DNA from: JBAXPV01 sp037132075
GTDB taxonomy: Bacteria; Bacteroidota; Bacteroidia; Bacteroidales; CAIXZF01
DNA length: 6,290 nucleotides
Assembly (NCBI GenBank): GCA_037132075.1
Contig: JBAXPV010000081.1
Span: forward strand, 1 to 6,290
Reading direction: 5' to 3'
Shown here: positions 4,773 through 6,290 of the stretch, one piece after another
Numbering within the stretch: the first letter of the stretch is position 1
How the letters are laid out: each line of letters starts with the position of its first letter
Position numbers and translations under genes: made by a program
The notes under the pieces: generated by a model
The model's input: the letters and a program-made list of their open reading frames with translations, nothing else
The model's database searches: none
Told to the model about the DNA's origin: nothing

Positions 4773-6290
4773 ATGAAAAAAGCAATCTGTGTCATCACGT
4801 TCATGGCATCAGCCCTCGTCTCCCAGGCACAAACTATTTATAACAACGGTGCCCGTATACAAACCGTAAGCGGCACTTATATGGTTGTTTCGGGCGGAAG
4901 CTTCAGCCTTACCAGCGAAAATGCCACCTACCCTGCTTCCTTAGCAAACCTTAAAATCGGCAGCGGCGCTACGCTCAGCCTCACTGCAGCGAGCTACCTT
5001 AAGATTGGCGGGAATTTGCAAAACAGCGGCACCCTCAACGGGGCAACAGGAAGCAAGGTTACTTTTGCCAATTCAACGGCACAGGTCATCACCGGAACCG
5101 GGGCAACTACCTTTAGCAACCTTACGCTCGACAATAATGGCGGACTTACGCTGACGGATGCCGGGATCACCGTAAACGGCATCCTTGATTTTACCAACGG
5201 ACTCCTGACTACCGGGACCAACACCGCCACGATCGGTGCATCCGGGAGTATTGTAAACGCCGGTTCTTCGAAGTATGTAAATGGGAAGCTGGCCCGGACA
5301 TTCAGCAGTACGGGTTCAAAAGTTTTCCCCATTGGCAAAGGCAGCAATTACCGTCAGCTTAGTTTTAACTATACCGCCATTAGCGGAACCAGCATCGTCA
5401 CCGCCGATCAAACCGAATCCGGAATGTCGGGTACCCTGCCAGGCAACACCGCACTGCTTACCACCGGCCGCTATTGGACTATCAGCCAAAGCGGCGGGAC
5501 AAACCTTCAATATTACCTCAGCCTTGATGCGTCTGGTTATTCCACTTCCAACAGTGTTTTTATGCTAAAAAAGGATGCAGGCACCATATCATCTTATGCC
5601 ACCACCACACCCAATTATTCCAATGCAATAGCCCTGACCACCTTCGGTGATTTTGCTTTGGGACAGACTGCCGAATATGCTGATCTTTCCATCATCAAGA
5701 CCACCTCGCCTACTGCGATAGCCGGACAAAATGTGACTTATGCCATCGTGGTCACCAACAATGGACCCATTGATGCGCAGGCTGTTTCTGTGACTGATGT
5801 GCTGCCTGCGGGCCTGACCTTTGTCAGTGCCACGCCATCGGTTGGATCCTGGTCTGCATCAAACTGGACCATTGGAACCCTGGCCAATTCCGGCGAGGCA
5901 ACGTTGATTTTGGTGGCTAAAGTCAACAGTAATGTCGCCCACGGTACCTCTATCATTAATACTGCAACGGTATCCAGCACAACTACGGATCCGGAACCGG
6001 ATAATAATTCAATGACTAATGTTTTTGGTGTCATTACTTCTGCAGATTTGTCCATTATGAAAACAACCGAGGTACCTACTGTGATAATCGGAGAAAATGT
6101 GACCTATACCATCACTGTCACCAACAATGGGCCCTCTGATGCACAAGCTGTTGTTGCGAATGATGTGCTGCCTGCGGGTCTGACCTTCGTTAGTGCCACA
6201 CCTTTAACAGGATCATGGACTTCCCCAAACTGGACCATCGGAACCCTCGCCAATGAAGTTTCGGCTACAATTACTCTGGTGGCCAGGGTC
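4773..6290 (+). CDS. Large secreted protein with beta-rich N-terminal region and DUF11 repeats, 3'-partial
   Basis: The frame is open for 506 codons from ATG 4773 to the window edge. Residues 1-19 are a signal peptide (MKKAICVITFMASALVSQA|Q). Residues about 25-165 are rich in G, T, S, N and L with alternating hydrophobics (LKIGSGATLSL, LKIGGNLQNSGTLNG, LTLDNNGGLTL), like the beta-solenoid regions of Bacteroidetes adhesins. Residues about 170-300 (GKLARTFSSTGSKVFPIG...FGDFALGQ) resemble the module that often follows them in large secreted Bacteroidetes proteins. From residue 303 there are DUF11 repeats (ADLSI.KTT, NVTY.I.VTNNGP.DAQ, DVLPAGLTFVSATP, NWTIGTLAN): one complete, and a second cut by the edge. 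DUF11 modules form beta-sandwich stalks in surface proteins. The likely role is adhesion or matrix structure. A type IX secretion C-terminal domain would be expected but lies outside the window. Confidence 0.9.
   Translation, partial: MKKAICVITFMASALVSQAQTIYNNGARIQTVSGTYMVVSGGSFSLTSENATYPASLANLKIGSGATLSLTAASYLKIGGNLQNSGTLNGATGSKVTFANSTAQVITGTGATTFSNLTLDNNGGLTLTDAGITVNGILDFTNGLLTTGTNTATIGASGSIVNAGSSKYVNGKLARTFSSTGSKVFPIGKGSNYRQLSFNYTAISGTSIVTADQTESGMSGTLPGNTALLTTGRYWTISQSGGTNLQYYLSLDASGYSTSNSVFMLKKDAGTISSYATTTPNYSNAIALTTFGDFALGQTAEYADLSIIKTTSPTAIAGQNVTYAIVVTNNGPIDAQAVSVTDVLPAGLTFVSATPSVGSWSASNWTIGTLANSGEATLILVAKVNSNVAHGTSIINTATVSSTTTDPEPDNNSMTNVFGVITSADLSIMKTTEVPTVIIGENVTYTITVTNNGPSDAQAVVANDVLPAGLTFVSATPLTGSWTSPNWTIGTLANEVSATITLVARV
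5679..6290 (+). repeat. Tandem DUF11 repeats, 363-bp period
   Basis: Repeat 1 begins at 5679 (ADLSIIKTT) and repeat 2 at 6042 (ADLSIMKTT), 121 codons apart; the second is cut at the window edge. Conservation is visible in the DNA as well as the protein, for example GTGCTGCCTGCGGG.CTGACCTT and ACCAACAATGG in both copies. Repeat 2 has one extra residue near its start (KTTEVPT against KTTSPT). More copies probably follow to the right. Confidence 0.85.

Noticed and set aside
4994..6055. Open frames on both strands (minus 4994-5347, plus 5281-5568, minus 5316-5510, minus 5738-6055)
   Set aside because: They lie within the long plus-strand frame from 4773, which has a signal peptide and DUF11 repeats; their proline/valine-rich translations are typical antisense artefacts of T/G/N-rich repeats.

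Overview
The window looks like chromosomal or metagenomic DNA from a member of the Bacteroidetes (Bacteroidota). Several observations point there: DUF1566/Lcl_C surface proteins with an N-terminal 'LGINSDGS..SAILDVKST.KGVLIPRMT' head, a TPR-transmembrane-AraC regulator, a secreted DUF11-repeat protein, A-rich leaders instead of well-placed Shine-Dalgarno sites, and a perfect TAnnTTTG promoter element. All five genes I can support lie on the + strand. No RNA gene, insertion sequence, CRISPR array or replication origin is visible.

Layout. Positions 1-1109 hold the 3' part of a secreted repeat protein, with FN3-like 84-residue modules followed by a DUF1566 domain; its start lies left of the window. 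Positions 1173-2219 hold a complete paralogue with a signal peptide, only one module, and its own DUF1566 domain. After 39 bases, 2259-2474 encodes a 71-residue protein that reads as an NHLP (nitrile-hydratase-like) RiPP leader with no core peptide. A 199-base gap carries a good Bacteroidetes promoter and a perfect dyad. Positions 2674-4608 then encode a membrane-spanning one-component regulator: signal peptide, TPR array, one transmembrane helix and an AraC-type DNA-binding domain. After a 164-base gap, a large secreted protein starts at 4773 and runs off the right edge with an open frame of 506 codons. It has a beta-rich N-terminal region and DUF11 repeats.

How they may work together is inference. 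Three products are predicted to be exported, and the DUF1566 and DUF11 proteins look like cell-surface or matrix binding proteins. The regulator could sense a periplasmic signal and control itself or its neighbours.

The two points most worth following are these. First, the C-terminal loop of the second DUF1566 protein differs almost completely from its paralogue, is built largely of codons reachable from AAC/AAT by adenine changes, and ends in an abrupt GC-rich tract. That is how the variable region of a diversity-generating retroelement target would look. Second, a core-less NHLP leader sits directly downstream. Neither a reverse transcriptase or template repeat nor a RiPP maturase lies in this window, so both ideas depend on flanking sequence.
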